Assembly: GCF_015223055.1 (NCBI RefSeq)
Contig: NZ_JADFBX010000001.1
Span: 496,001-560,000, forward strand
Length of the DNA stretch: 64,000 nucleotides
Reading direction: 5' to 3'
Source of the DNA: Pedobacter sp. MC2016-24
GTDB lineage: Bacteria; Bacteroidota; Bacteroidia; Sphingobacteriales; Sphingobacteriaceae
Below, piece by piece: positions 46,120-53,883 of the stretch (positions within the stretch are counted from its first letter, which is position 1; each line of letters begins with the position of its first letter). The notes beneath the pieces are model-generated. The model did no database searches. It saw only the letters and a program-made list of their open reading frames with translations, and had not been told where the DNA came from. The translations under genes were made by a program, and so were the position numbers.

Positions 46120-47091
46120 TTATTTTGAGTTTACTTTGAAAATGATAAAGTTCTTAATAACTGTGGTCCAGTTATCGAATTCGATGCGCAACTGTAAATA
46201 TTCGCCGGTTGGGAAATCACCCGGAACCTGCAATAGCAATTGGGTACGTGTATACTCACCTACAATCAGATTTCTGAATACGCCCCTTTCATCCGCTATT
46301 GCAACGCTTTTAATTCCAGTAAGTACCGTACCAGGCACAACATTGTAAGTAAAAGATTCACCTTGTTTTAAATCACGACCAACCATTGCAATATCTGGTT
46401 GTTTATAAGATATCCGGATGGGAAACTTAGATTGCGCAGTTTGACCGAACACTTTAACCTTAATATCGTAGAGACCGCTATCCAGAGTAGGTAATAAATT
46501 ATCATAATTCATACTATAACTTACAATTCCTTTATCATCAAGATTGGATCCGCCATGCGCAATCCCATATTTGATCGGAAACTCTTTAGCATTATTTTTC
46601 GACACCAGCGATATGTCAACAACAGTAGGATCTTTAGTAAAAAAATTACCAGAAACTACAAACTGTGCATTAGGATAATATACTGCGATATTTGCTGCAG
46701 TAGACAATTCTTTTACATAAAGGTCACCAGCATTTTGTACTACTATTTTAAGTTTATAACTGGCAACATTACCATCTGCCCCCTTCACTTTATAAACCAC
46801 ATCTGTACGAGTCACTTCAATAGCATCTATCGGTTCCTGCAGCTTTGCACCTGCGCTCAATTTAATCTCGGGATCTATCACTACCAGGTTATAGTAAAAG
46901 GGAATATAGACTGTGATGCTTCTTTCTATTTCGTCAATCGCACCATATATAGCAGTATCCTGTACGTTAGTTACTTTGTATTCAATAATCCTATTGTTCG
47001 GCTGCGCCGGAAGATCCACTATTTTCTTGCAGGAGAATAACACTACGAGCAATAGCATTCCTGTAAAAAAGGGTATACTTTTTAAATTCAT
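46120..47091 (-). CDS. Surface lipoprotein with DUF5018-like and Ig-like domains
   Basis: 323 residues from ATG 47091 (the longer frame starts with TTG). Lipobox VLFSCKK. First mature domain (about 28-115) has the DUF5018-like pattern RIIEYKVTNV ... DVVYKVKGADGNVASYKLKI. A second and third beta-sandwich (NAQFVVSGNFFTKDPTVVDISLV; FPTGEYLQLRIEFDNW) follow. Same layout as the lipoprotein at 44381-45298. It sits 17 bp after hmuY in the second heme unit, so it is probably exposed at the surface and made under the same conditions. No known catalytic motif. Confidence 0.72.
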   Translation of the reverse strand: MNLKSIPFFTGMLLLVVLFSCKKIVDLPAQPNNRIIEYKVTNVQDTAIYGAIDEIERSITVYIPFYYNLVVIDPEIKLSAGAKLQEPIDAIEVTRTDVVYKVKGADGNVASYKLKIVVQNAGDLYVKELSTAANIAVYYPNAQFVVSGNFFTKDPTVVDISLVSKNNAKEFPIKYGIAHGGSNLDDKGIVSYSMNYDNLLPTLDSGLYDIKVKVFGQTAQSKFPIRISYKQPDIAMVGRDLKQGESFTYNVVPGTVLTGIKSVAIADERGVFRNLIVGEYTRTQLLLQVPGDFPTGEYLQLRIEFDNWTTVIKNFIIFKVNSK

Positions 47092-47108
47092 ATCGGGTTT
47101 CAAAAGAT

Positions 47109-47882
47109 TTATCTAAATTTTAAACTGCCTTTAGGAGCAAGAGTATACTCAAAAGTAAAATACATATGTGGTGTATTTTTGAACCACAAGTCTGGAGTAA
47201 GGGCATTTTTATAACAACTGATCATTTTGATTTTCGCATAATTACCTTTTGCAGTACGTACAATAATCGTCCGTGCAGGTAAAGTGGTTCCATTCAAAAG
47301 TTTTAAAGGATTTCCCAATGCATAGGCTACATGCTGTTTATCCGCTCCGGTGGCTACAACAGATCCTCCAAAGTCGTACAAATACCAGCCGGTCCCCTGT
47401 CCGAATGAGCCAGCATCATCGGTACCTATTAAACCCCCACCGGTTTTAAATTCAGTATCAGCCGGAATGTCTACCACTTCGTCATATGGTTTTTGTACAA
47501 TTATAACACCGCCAATACCGTTAGATCCAAAACCTGAATTGGTTTCATTCTTCCCATTGTTTCCAGAAATAAAACTATTGTATAAACCATTAAAGGCGAT
47601 ATCCCAGCGGGTAGTTTTAGCATTAACCAAGGCCACATCCTTCCCTTCTTCCAGACTGTAGTAAACAGCTGTCTTAGGTACAGTCGGATTGTTATCATCA
47701 GTTTCTACAGCATAATTCTCCACCCTAAACATCTTATAAAAAGTTACATCCGCAATTTCTCCAGATGGTTCAGGAGTAACCTCATTTTCTTTGGAACAGG
47801 AAACGAGTAGCATACTCGCGGTAATCCCCGCCGTAGCAAGCAGTCTTGAAGCTTGTTTTAATTTTAGATACAGATAATTCAT
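47109..47882 (-). CDS. hmuY: HmuY-family heme-binding lipoprotein (copy 1)
   Basis: 257 residues from ATG 47882 (the ORF extends upstream into the promoter). Lipobox LLVSCSKEN. HmuY domain with the family features TTRWDIAFNGLYNSF, GTGWYLYDFGG, ARTIIVRTAKGNYAKIKMI and the closing strand YFTFEYTLAPKGS. HmuY proteins are hemophore-like: they take heme from host or environmental hemoproteins and pass it to the TonB receptor HmuR. Heme-ligand histidines of the P. gingivalis protein cannot be placed with certainty. First gene of its unit; the promoter region duplicates that of hmuR. Confidence 0.88.
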   Translation of the reverse strand: MNYLYLKLKQASRLLATAGITASMLLVSCSKENEVTPEPSGEIADVTFYKMFRVENYAVETDDNNPTVPKTAVYYSLEEGKDVALVNAKTTRWDIAFNGLYNSFISGNNGKNETNSGFGSNGIGGVIIVQKPYDEVVDIPADTEFKTGGGLIGTDDAGSFGQGTGWYLYDFGGSVVATGADKQHVAYALGNPLKLLNGTTLPARTIIVRTAKGNYAKIKMISCYKNALTPDLWFKNTPHMYFTFEYTLAPKGSLKFR

Positions 47883-47910
47883 AAGTCTAGTGTTATTATA
47901 TAGCGCTATT

Positions 47911-47931
47911 ATTTTTAATGAGTCTAAATAA
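47911..47931 (-). promoter_or_regulatory. 21-bp operator copy A over the hmuY transcription start
   Basis: This 21-bp block is identical, base for base, to 53569-53589 upstream of hmuR. On the minus strand it contains TTATTTAGACTCATTAAAAA, an imperfect inverted repeat (TTTAGA / ATTAAA) like Bacteroidota iron-regulator sites. It starts at the predicted transcription start (about 47930), a repressor position. Confidence 0.6.
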
Positions 47932-47936
47932 CAGTA

Positions 47937-47944
47937 CAAGTATA
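47937..47944 (-). promoter_or_regulatory. -7 promoter element of the hmuY unit
   Basis: Minus strand TATACTTG, one mismatch to TAnnTTTG, placed directly upstream of the 21-bp block; transcription would begin near 47930, about 48 nt before the hmuY ATG. Confidence 0.5.
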
Positions 47945-47971
47945 CATACTAATCTTAGAAATACCTTAGCG

Positions 47972-48020
47972 AAAACCGGATTATCTTTAACCATTTCGGG
48001 ATAAAAAATAATCCGGTTTT
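47972..48020 (-). terminator. 13-bp hairpin after the AraC gene, overlapping the activator site
   Basis: AAAACCGGATTAT (47972-47984) and ATAATCCGGTTTT (48008-48020) are exact complements with a 23-nt loop. The hairpin lies 28 bp past the araC stop and ends in TTTT on the minus strand, so it probably ends the upstream unit. The shared 26-bp activator-like block sits within it. Confidence 0.6.
47977..48002 (-). promoter_or_regulatory. 26-bp activator-like block copy A (probable AraC site)
   Basis: 25 of 26 bases match 53635-53660 upstream of hmuR. It contains two GGAT cores exactly 21 bp apart (47978 and 47999), that is two helical turns, as expected for AraC-family direct-repeat sites. It lies about 47-72 bp upstream of the predicted start, an activator position. 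Confidence 0.6.
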
Positions 48021-48048
48021 TACCGTGTCATTCAGCAAACTATGTTGA

Positions 48049-49050
48049 CTATAAAGAATCTTCGTTTATTTTCACTTCACTTGGCAGGATGCCAAAATAG
48101 CGTTTAAAGGCATCAGTAAGATGACTTTGATGGTTAAAACCCACAGCTGAAGCCACCTGTCCAATGCTCTTCTTTTCATCGAGAATCAATCTTCTAGCTT
48201 CTTCCATTCTTAAACGGGTAACATATCCGTAAATCGTGGTGCCATAATATTCTTTGAAGCCTTTTTTCAATTTAAATTCATTTAAGGCTACTTGTTTGGC
48301 CAACTCAATTATGGTTGGGGGATAACTATATCCAGCATCCAGAATATCCCTGGCCTGCTCTATTTTTTTAAGGTCATCCTGTTTAATCAGGTATTTATCC
48401 ACTTCAATGCCAGACTGCATTTGTTCCAATTGCAGCATCAGCAATTCCAGGATTTTTGATTCCGTATGTAAACGCTTCAATTCCCCTGTACGTTTACATT
48501 CGCAAATGTCATTGATCACTCTTTTCATTTCTGTAGTAACAGAAAGATCTTTTGCAGCAAATGAAGTATACTTTCCTTTTAAAATTTCACGCACAAAGTC
48601 TGTATGTAGCAAAGAATGCTGATCAATCAAATGAAAATAATAAGCTTTTGACAAAACGAGCAGAAAGTACTTATACTCTACATCGGGTATCATCTGATAC
48701 TTTCCCTTGATCGAGGGAATGTAACGGATATTGTGACGGCTGCCCTCTCTACGTGTCTGCTTATTATCTTTTTTTTCTGGATTCGAATTGGTTCCGTAGA
48801 AAATGAATTGTGAAGTGATTGTCTCTCCTTCTATTTCAGACAAAACTTTCACGTTAGTATTGAATTGCATGGTGGAATGCACGAGGAAGAGTCCACCGGC
48901 ACTGAGCTGATAATTGACCAACTTCTGTGCAGACAAACTTTTGATGTTTACGTTTTTCTCTGAAAGCGGAGTATTAGGTGAATAGCGTTCCGGAATTTCT
49001 TCAATGAACAGCCATTCATCAGAGCCCTCAATTTTGGATTTGATTTTCAT
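48049..49050 (-). CDS. AraC-family transcriptional regulator of the heme locus
   Basis: 333 residues. N-terminal beta-rich sensor half (about 1-200) and C-terminal AraC double helix-turn-helix (about 230-330, VALNEFKLKKGFKEYYGTTIYGYVTRLRMEEARRLI and IGQVASAVGFNHQSHLTDAFKRYFG patterns). Resembles PchR-type AraC regulators, which are induced under iron limitation by a bound siderophore or heme-like ligand. Located between heme oxygenase and hmuY on the same strand, so it is the obvious candidate for the duplicated 26-bp sites at 47977 and 53635 (inference). 92 bp separate it from the heme oxygenase stop, with a hairpin between. Confidence 0.92.
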   Translation of the reverse strand: MKIKSKIEGSDEWLFIEEIPERYSPNTPLSEKNVNIKSLSAQKLVNYQLSAGGLFLVHSTMQFNTNVKVLSEIEGETITSQFIFYGTNSNPEKKDNKQTRREGSRHNIRYIPSIKGKYQMIPDVEYKYFLLVLSKAYYFHLIDQHSLLHTDFVREILKGKYTSFAAKDLSVTTEMKRVINDICECKRTGELKRLHTESKILELLMLQLEQMQSGIEVDKYLIKQDDLKKIEQARDILDAGYSYPPTIIELAKQVALNEFKLKKGFKEYYGTTIYGYVTRLRMEEARRLILDEKKSIGQVASAVGFNHQSHLTDAFKRYFGILPSEVKINEDSL

Positions 49051-49078
49051 TGGAGCATATTTTTAGGGATAATCCATC

Positions 49079-49100
49079 TCCCTGAATGGAAATTCAGGGA
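49079..49100. other. 9-bp perfect hairpin between heme oxygenase and araC
   Basis: TCCCTGAAT and ATTCAGGGA are exact complements with a 4-nt loop (GGAA). No U tract follows on either strand, so it is less likely a terminator than an RNA-processing or stability element that sets araC level relative to the upstream heme genes. Confidence 0.5.
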
Positions 49101-49142
49101 AGACAGATTAAATGATAGCGTTTATTTGGTGACCGGGTCTTT

Positions 49143-49703
49143 TTAAGCAACACTAACTTCGCCAAATACTTCTCCGAAGTTCGAGAAAGTAGCATTAGCT
49201 GCTTCAATGGCCAGAGCTTCTTCTTCAAGGCTATGAGCCTGAGTATTTAATATCGCTACAAATTTAGCCCACATTTGGCCAGTAGCCTCTCCATATCCTG
49301 AAAAGAAGGATACACCTTTGGTGATTCCAAACTTTTCCAGCATTTTCACGATAATTGGTCCACCCATAATTGAGCCTTCCATCACGTACAAGGCACCAAG
49401 TGCCTGTAATGTATTGTTGATTTCAGGTGCCTGCGCAGCTGGAAGATCATTTACGTCACCACCAAGTTCCTGAATATCTTGTTTTAGATACTGTGAATTG
49501 CGGCGTTCTGCATGGTCAGGTAATAATTCTGCTGTGATATATGGAGCGATTGCTTGCTCAACCTGGTTAAAATAAGTATAAAAATGCTTTAGGAAATCTG
49601 CGTAATCCGCATCACTGCGAATAGCTTTCATTTTTTGTACTACTTTTTTTTCCAGGTTTAAGTGTGCTTCTCTAGTCGCTTCTTTAATTGAGTTGCTTAA
49701 CAT
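49143..49703 (-). CDS. Biliverdin-producing heme oxygenase
   Basis: 186 residues, all helical, no signal peptide. The proximal heme histidine is in EATREAHLNLE (His14). The distal helix region GALYVMEGSIMGGPIIVKML and FFSGYGEATGQMWAKFVAIL match bacterial HemO/HmuO proteins. It cleaves imported heme to biliverdin, CO and iron in the cytoplasm. Placed after hmuR and two hmuY genes on the same strand (29 bp from the preceding ORF), giving uptake and degradation in one unit. Confidence 0.9.
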   Translation of the reverse strand: MLSNSIKEATREAHLNLEKKVVQKMKAIRSDADYADFLKHFYTYFNQVEQAIAPYITAELLPDHAERRNSQYLKQDIQELGGDVNDLPAAQAPEINNTLQALGALYVMEGSIMGGPIIVKMLEKFGITKGVSFFSGYGEATGQMWAKFVAILNTQAHSLEEEALAIEAANATFSNFGEVFGEVSVA

Positions 49704-49732
49704 GTGTTTATAATTTAAGGTGTCAAATTGAG

Positions 49733-50437
49733 TTATTTTATTTGGAATTTTGTACTTCCTTTAGGCACTACTACGTATTCAAACGTAAAAAATGGCATTG
49801 GTGTATTTAAGAACATTTTATCAGCTGTAAATGCATCTTTATAAAGGCTGATCATTTTTACTTTTGCATAGTCACCTTTTGCGGTACGGATCACTAATGT
49901 GCGTTTTTCAGGAATGCCGTACGCTACATGTTTTTTGAGCGCGCTGCCATCACCTTTGATTAGTCCCGTCTCATCATATAAAAGCCATCCGGTATCAGTT
50001 GCACGTCCGCCTTCTTTATCTAGCCCGAAGACATTTTTACCAGTTTTAAACTCCGTATCTGCAGGTACATCGATTACCTGATCAAAAGGTTTTTCAACGA
50101 TTGCAATGCCACCTACAGCGGCACTTTCTACGCCGTAATTGGCTACATCGGCCCCATTATTACCGCTGATGAAACAGGTTAGTGTTCCGCCAAATGCCAT
50201 ATCCCAGTCGGTCGTTTTTACTTGTGCGGCTGCTACTTCTTTTTTGGTATTAAAACTAAAGTAAAACGCAGGTGCTTTTTCAACGCCTGATGTAAAATTC
50301 TCTACACGTTCCAGTTTATAATAAAAACCTGATGGTTCTTCAACACTCTCTTTATCTTTTTCACAAGAAGAGAGCATTCCTAAAGTGAGTACCAGTAAGC
50401 CGCTGATTTTAAATGTTTTTGATATTAAATTGTTCAT
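49733..50437 (-). CDS. hmuY: HmuY-family heme-binding lipoprotein (copy 2)
   Basis: 234 residues from ATG 50437. Lipobox MLSSCEKDK. HmuY domain: TTDWDMAFGGTLTCF, TGWLLYDETG, LVIRTAKGDYAKVKMISLYK and closing FFTFEYVVVPKGS. Closest to copy 1 among the three; the shared NAK/VKTT-W-D and SGNNG segments suggest a recent duplication. Surface heme capture for HmuR is the likely role. It lies 68 bp after copy 3 and 29 bp before heme oxygenase in the hmuR unit. Confidence 0.88.
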   Translation of the reverse strand: MNNLISKTFKISGLLVLTLGMLSSCEKDKESVEEPSGFYYKLERVENFTSGVEKAPAFYFSFNTKKEVAAAQVKTTDWDMAFGGTLTCFISGNNGADVANYGVESAAVGGIAIVEKPFDQVIDVPADTEFKTGKNVFGLDKEGGRATDTGWLLYDETGLIKGDGSALKKHVAYGIPEKRTLVIRTAKGDYAKVKMISLYKDAFTADKMFLNTPMPFFTFEYVVVPKGSTKFQIK

Positions 50438-50505
50438 GATATTTATTGTGTTAAATTTTGAATGCATCGAATTACTCTATTCTTCTACTTGTGTTATTTT
50501 AATCT

Positions 50506-51168
50506 TTAATCCTTGGTACTTAAATTCCGGCTGCCATCCTGCTGTACGTAATACCTGAATGTTAAATAAGGGGTGGGCCAGTTCAGATCGGTAACTGTAG
50601 CAGGTGCACCTTTATACATGCTGATCAGTTGTAGTTTTGCATATTTACCCTCGGCTGTCCTTAAAACATAGGTTCTGTTTTTTACGGGAACAGCGATATG
50701 GGTATTGAGTTCGTAAAAGTACCAGCCAACACCATTTCCAGGATCCCATCCTACAGCTGTTACCCCATTCTTTACGAACTCATCATCTAAAGGCGCTGTT
50801 TTTATAGCATCATAAGCTTGGTTTACAACCACCATCGCAGCTTTTCCTGAGCCGCCAAAGCCGTAGCTCTGATCACTATTGCCGTTATTTACAGATACAT
50901 AGGAATTGTATTCTTTGGCAAATGCGATATCCCAATCTGAGCTGAGCAGCTTACTTTTATCAACCTTAGTATTCGTATTAAAACTGAAGTAAAAAATCTC
51001 AAATGGCTTTGCGCTGCCCACTGTATTTCCAACATCCCCAGGCAAGTCTTTTACGATGGTACTTTTGCCATCTTCAAGATCGGGCTTGATTTCATCCTTG
51101 GTACAGGCAACAAAGCTGATGAAAACTGCTAGCATGAACATTCCATGTATTAATTTATTCTTTTTCAT
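50506..51168 (-). CDS. hmuY: HmuY-family heme-binding lipoprotein (copy 3)
   Basis: 220 residues. Lipobox SFVACTKDE. HmuY domain: SSDWDIAFAKEYNSYVSVNNG, GVGWYFYELNTHIAVPVKNRTYVLR, KYAKLQLISMYK and closing YLTFRYYVQQDGS. The most divergent of the three clear copies. It is directly downstream of the TonB receptor (24 bp), the place of hmuY in other Bacteroidota, so it may be the principal partner of this receptor. Different ligand preference of the three copies is plausible but unproven. Confidence 0.87.
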   Translation of the reverse strand: MKKNKLIHGMFMLAVFISFVACTKDEIKPDLEDGKSTIVKDLPGDVGNTVGSAKPFEIFYFSFNTNTKVDKSKLLSSDWDIAFAKEYNSYVSVNNGNSDQSYGFGGSGKAAMVVVNQAYDAIKTAPLDDEFVKNGVTAVGWDPGNGVGWYFYELNTHIAVPVKNRTYVLRTAEGKYAKLQLISMYKGAPATVTDLNWPTPYLTFRYYVQQDGSRNLSTKD

Positions 51169-51192
51169 ATCGTTTTTATTAATGCTTAATCT

Positions 51193-53553
51193 TTAAAATC
51201 GCCAGCTTAGTCCAGCAATTATCGCCCTGCCCTGTTGCGCAGGCATCAACTGATCCCGGTAATTCATCAGGTTATCAGCAGTTAGCTGAAATTGTAAATG
51301 TTTGTTGTAAAATGTTTTCTGTAAAGCCAAGTTTAGTAGAAAGTAACTGCGGACATAGGTATCATATGGGTCTAAAAATTTATTGGCTTTATTGTCCTCT
51401 GAAAAGCCATATTTACTACGATAGTTAATCCTGAAAGTTCCGGTGAGTCCCGATTTCTCATGTTGATAGCTAAATTTAACATTAGCCATATGACGCGAGC
51501 GGTTATTGAGACCGAAATAATCTTTAAGTGTAGATGGTCTTATATTATTTATATCTGTATCATAAACAAATCCATACAAACCGGTTCCGTTTTTAATGGA
51601 ATCCACCACTCCCTTATCGACTGCATAAAGTAACTGATAACCTGCTGATATAGTAAATGCTTTTGTTGCCGACCAGCTCAAGCCAATCTCAGCACCGCTT
51701 GTGTAAGCCTTGGCAATATTCATATATGAAAACACCTGCTGATTATTGGTTTTTACAGCTACCTGTTCCGAATTGATAAAATCCTTCATCTCATTGTAAA
51801 AGATGTTGACATCCAGCTTTAACCTTGTTATGGGACTATAATTAAATCCCGCGCTATAGGACACTGATCTTTCAGGCCTGAGCTTACCTATGTTTTGAGC
51901 GCTGGGAAATACACTCATGATTTGTCCGGCGTCCTGCAAAGTCTTAATCTCACGCCAGAACTCCTCTGAGCCTAATACGGTATAACCTGTTTGCAGATTT
52001 GTAAATACCAGGTATAGTTGTTGGAAATTGGGGGTTTTAAAACCCGTTGCTACAGCAGCTTTAACCGTAAAATTATCCAGTAACTGGTACTGTAAACCCA
52101 GACTTGGATTTATTTTCCCGCCGTACATATCATGGTAGTCATACCTACCTCCCCCTGTCACCAACAAATCGGCTAACGGATGCCAGCTCACCTGGCCATA
52201 AACAAAATAGTTGGCCATATTTTTCGACCCTCGATATGCTGTATTTTGCAACAATTCATAAGCGCCTCCAGCACCTGCAGTGAGCTCGATGGCATCAGAC
52301 AGCCGCTTAAGGCCCTGCAATTCGCCACGATGAACATATTGCTCAAAGCTATTGCCAGGCATCAGCACACCACTGCTCAGATCAGTAATGTCATGGGCTG
52401 TTTTATACCTGGCCAAGTGGTATTGACTTTTCAGTTTTAATCCATTATTGAAATGATTATTTAAAGAGACAGAAACATTTAAATCCTGTTCATCCAGCAC
52501 ATCCTTTGTCGGCTGAACACCATAAGAAATGTTGTTCTCCGAATGTCTGGTTACATATCGTCCGTTAAAATTAAAGGTACTATTTTCAGTTAATAAATAC
52601 CGGCCCCTTCCCTGAAATGCAAAACTATTAAATGGCGGCGCAGTTTTCCCTTCGTTTAAGTACGGATTAGCGTTGAAACCATCTGTGCGGTAATAATTTC
52701 CAGATAGGTAAACAGAACCATTTTTACCTGCAAAAGGTGTTTCCCCTTCTAATGTGGCATCAATCATATTGAAACTGCCATAACGCAATGCCGCCATCGC
52801 TTGTGGATGATTGATATTTTTACGAGTCACGATATTAATGACCCCCGCAAGGGCCTCGCTACCAAAAAGGCATGACGATGCACCTTTGATGATTTCGATG
52901 CGCTCGATGTTGGATACAGTAATGCGCGAAAGATCAAAATTGCCATTATTACGTCCAACCATCGACTGCCCGTCTACCATAATCATCGTATAACCATTGT
53001 CAAAACCCTGCATCTGCAAACCTACAGCTCTGCTACCTGAACCTATATCATTAACTATAGCCAATCCGGTTTGTTCTTTCAACACTTCGTCCAGCCTCCT
53101 GCTCCCCATCATTTCAATTTCCTGCCGCGTGATCACCTTACTTGGCATCACCGTTCGGGTCATATCAATAAAATTATCCGGATTACCATGAACACCTTTC
53201 ACATTCACCTCATTTAAGCCTTCATTACCAGCAATCAGATGGATGGAAATCGATTTAATTTTACCCATTTCCACTTCGACCTGCGTTGTATATATATCAA
53301 AACCAATTGCTTTGATACCCAGGCTATAAGTACCTTGAAACAAGCCAGCGATTTCAAATCTCCCTTTCGCGTCGGTGATCGCCCATCTATTATCTGGCTG
53401 TAAAGTGACTGTAATTCCTGAAACTGGTTTCCCCACTGCATCTACTACTGTACCAATTAATATGCCCCTAGGAACATCTGCAAATACAGCAGCAGCAAAT
53501 GGCACAAATACCATAACCAGACAATATTTTAAAATGCTAATCAGTTTATACAT
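51193..53553 (-). CDS. hmuR: TonB-dependent heme receptor (HmuR-like)
   Basis: 786 residues. Signal peptide ends near AVFA (residue 25). A carboxypeptidase-regulatory-like domain (about 28-115, LIGTVVDAVGKPVSGITVTL) precedes the plug (about 135-245, KVITRQEIEMMGSRRLDEVL ... IEIIKGASSCLFGSEALAGVINIV). The 22-strand barrel ends in the aromatic WRF. GFKTPNFQQLYLVF resembles the FRAP...NPNL region of heme receptors. It imports heme across the outer membrane with TonB energy. First gene of the unit with two hmuY genes and heme oxygenase; divergent from hmuTUV; promoter identical in layout to that of the second unit. Confidence 0.9.
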   Translation of the reverse strand: MYKLISILKYCLVMVFVPFAAAVFADVPRGILIGTVVDAVGKPVSGITVTLQPDNRWAITDAKGRFEIAGLFQGTYSLGIKAIGFDIYTTQVEVEMGKIKSISIHLIAGNEGLNEVNVKGVHGNPDNFIDMTRTVMPSKVITRQEIEMMGSRRLDEVLKEQTGLAIVNDIGSGSRAVGLQMQGFDNGYTMIMVDGQSMVGRNNGNFDLSRITVSNIERIEIIKGASSCLFGSEALAGVINIVTRKNINHPQAMAALRYGSFNMIDATLEGETPFAGKNGSVYLSGNYYRTDGFNANPYLNEGKTAPPFNSFAFQGRGRYLLTENSTFNFNGRYVTRHSENNISYGVQPTKDVLDEQDLNVSVSLNNHFNNGLKLKSQYHLARYKTAHDITDLSSGVLMPGNSFEQYVHRGELQGLKRLSDAIELTAGAGGAYELLQNTAYRGSKNMANYFVYGQVSWHPLADLLVTGGGRYDYHDMYGGKINPSLGLQYQLLDNFTVKAAVATGFKTPNFQQLYLVFTNLQTGYTVLGSEEFWREIKTLQDAGQIMSVFPSAQNIGKLRPERSVSYSAGFNYSPITRLKLDVNIFYNEMKDFINSEQVAVKTNNQQVFSYMNIAKAYTSGAEIGLSWSATKAFTISAGYQLLYAVDKGVVDSIKNGTGLYGFVYDTDINNIRPSTLKDYFGLNNRSRHMANVKFSYQHEKSGLTGTFRINYRSKYGFSEDNKANKFLDPYDTYVRSYFLLNLALQKTFYNKHLQFQLTADNLMNYRDQLMPAQQGRAIIAGLSWRF

Positions 53554-53568
53554 TTATACAGCAACTAT

Positions 53569-53589
53569 TTTTAATGAGTCTAAATAAGA
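53569..53589 (-). promoter_or_regulatory. 21-bp operator copy B over the hmuR transcription start
   Basis: Identical in all 21 positions to 47911-47931. It covers the predicted start (about 53588) just downstream of the -7 box, a repressor position. The imperfect inverted repeat and A/T content suggest an iron-responsive repressor site. Confidence 0.6.
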
Positions 53590-53594
53590 CTACA

Positions 53595-53602
53595 AATATG
53601 CT
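53595..53602 (-). promoter_or_regulatory. -7 promoter element of hmuR
   Basis: Minus strand CATATTTG, one mismatch to TAnnTTTG, adjacent to the 21-bp block as in the second unit. Leader to the hmuR ATG about 35 nt. Confidence 0.5.
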
Positions 53603-53634
53603 TACATTTGTCAATAATCATGCAACGTGAAACG

Positions 53635-53708
53635 GATTATTTTTAACCATTTCGGGATTATGTTAACGGAATTGGGATATTTTTATATAGAAAACGGGGA
53701 TAGGATCA
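53635..53708 (-). promoter_or_regulatory. Activator-like block copy B with extended GGAT repeats
   Basis: 53635-53660 matches copy A in 25 of 26 bases. The GGAT core then recurs at 53636, 53657, 53677, 53700 and 53705, mostly 20-23 bp apart, so about two helical turns. This larger array reaches towards hmuTUV and could serve both divergent units. Probable target of the AraC regulator encoded at 48049-49050. Confidence 0.5.
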
Positions 53709-53883
53709 AGGTATAAAACCTAAGAAAAACCAAAACAAATAACTCATAAACAATTAGATAACATTAACAAAACAAATAAAACAGCCTGAAAAAATAAATG
53801 AAATTCAAAGAATACCTATACCGACAATATTCAATAAATTATTTGGAATGATTTTAATTAAAGCTTCCTTTGTAATAGAAACA

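Noticed and set aside
46555..47040. 161-codon plus-strand frame over a lipoprotein gene
   Set aside because: Antisense to a gene with lipobox and domain pattern; Ile/Tyr/Phe/Cys-rich translation without recognisable features.
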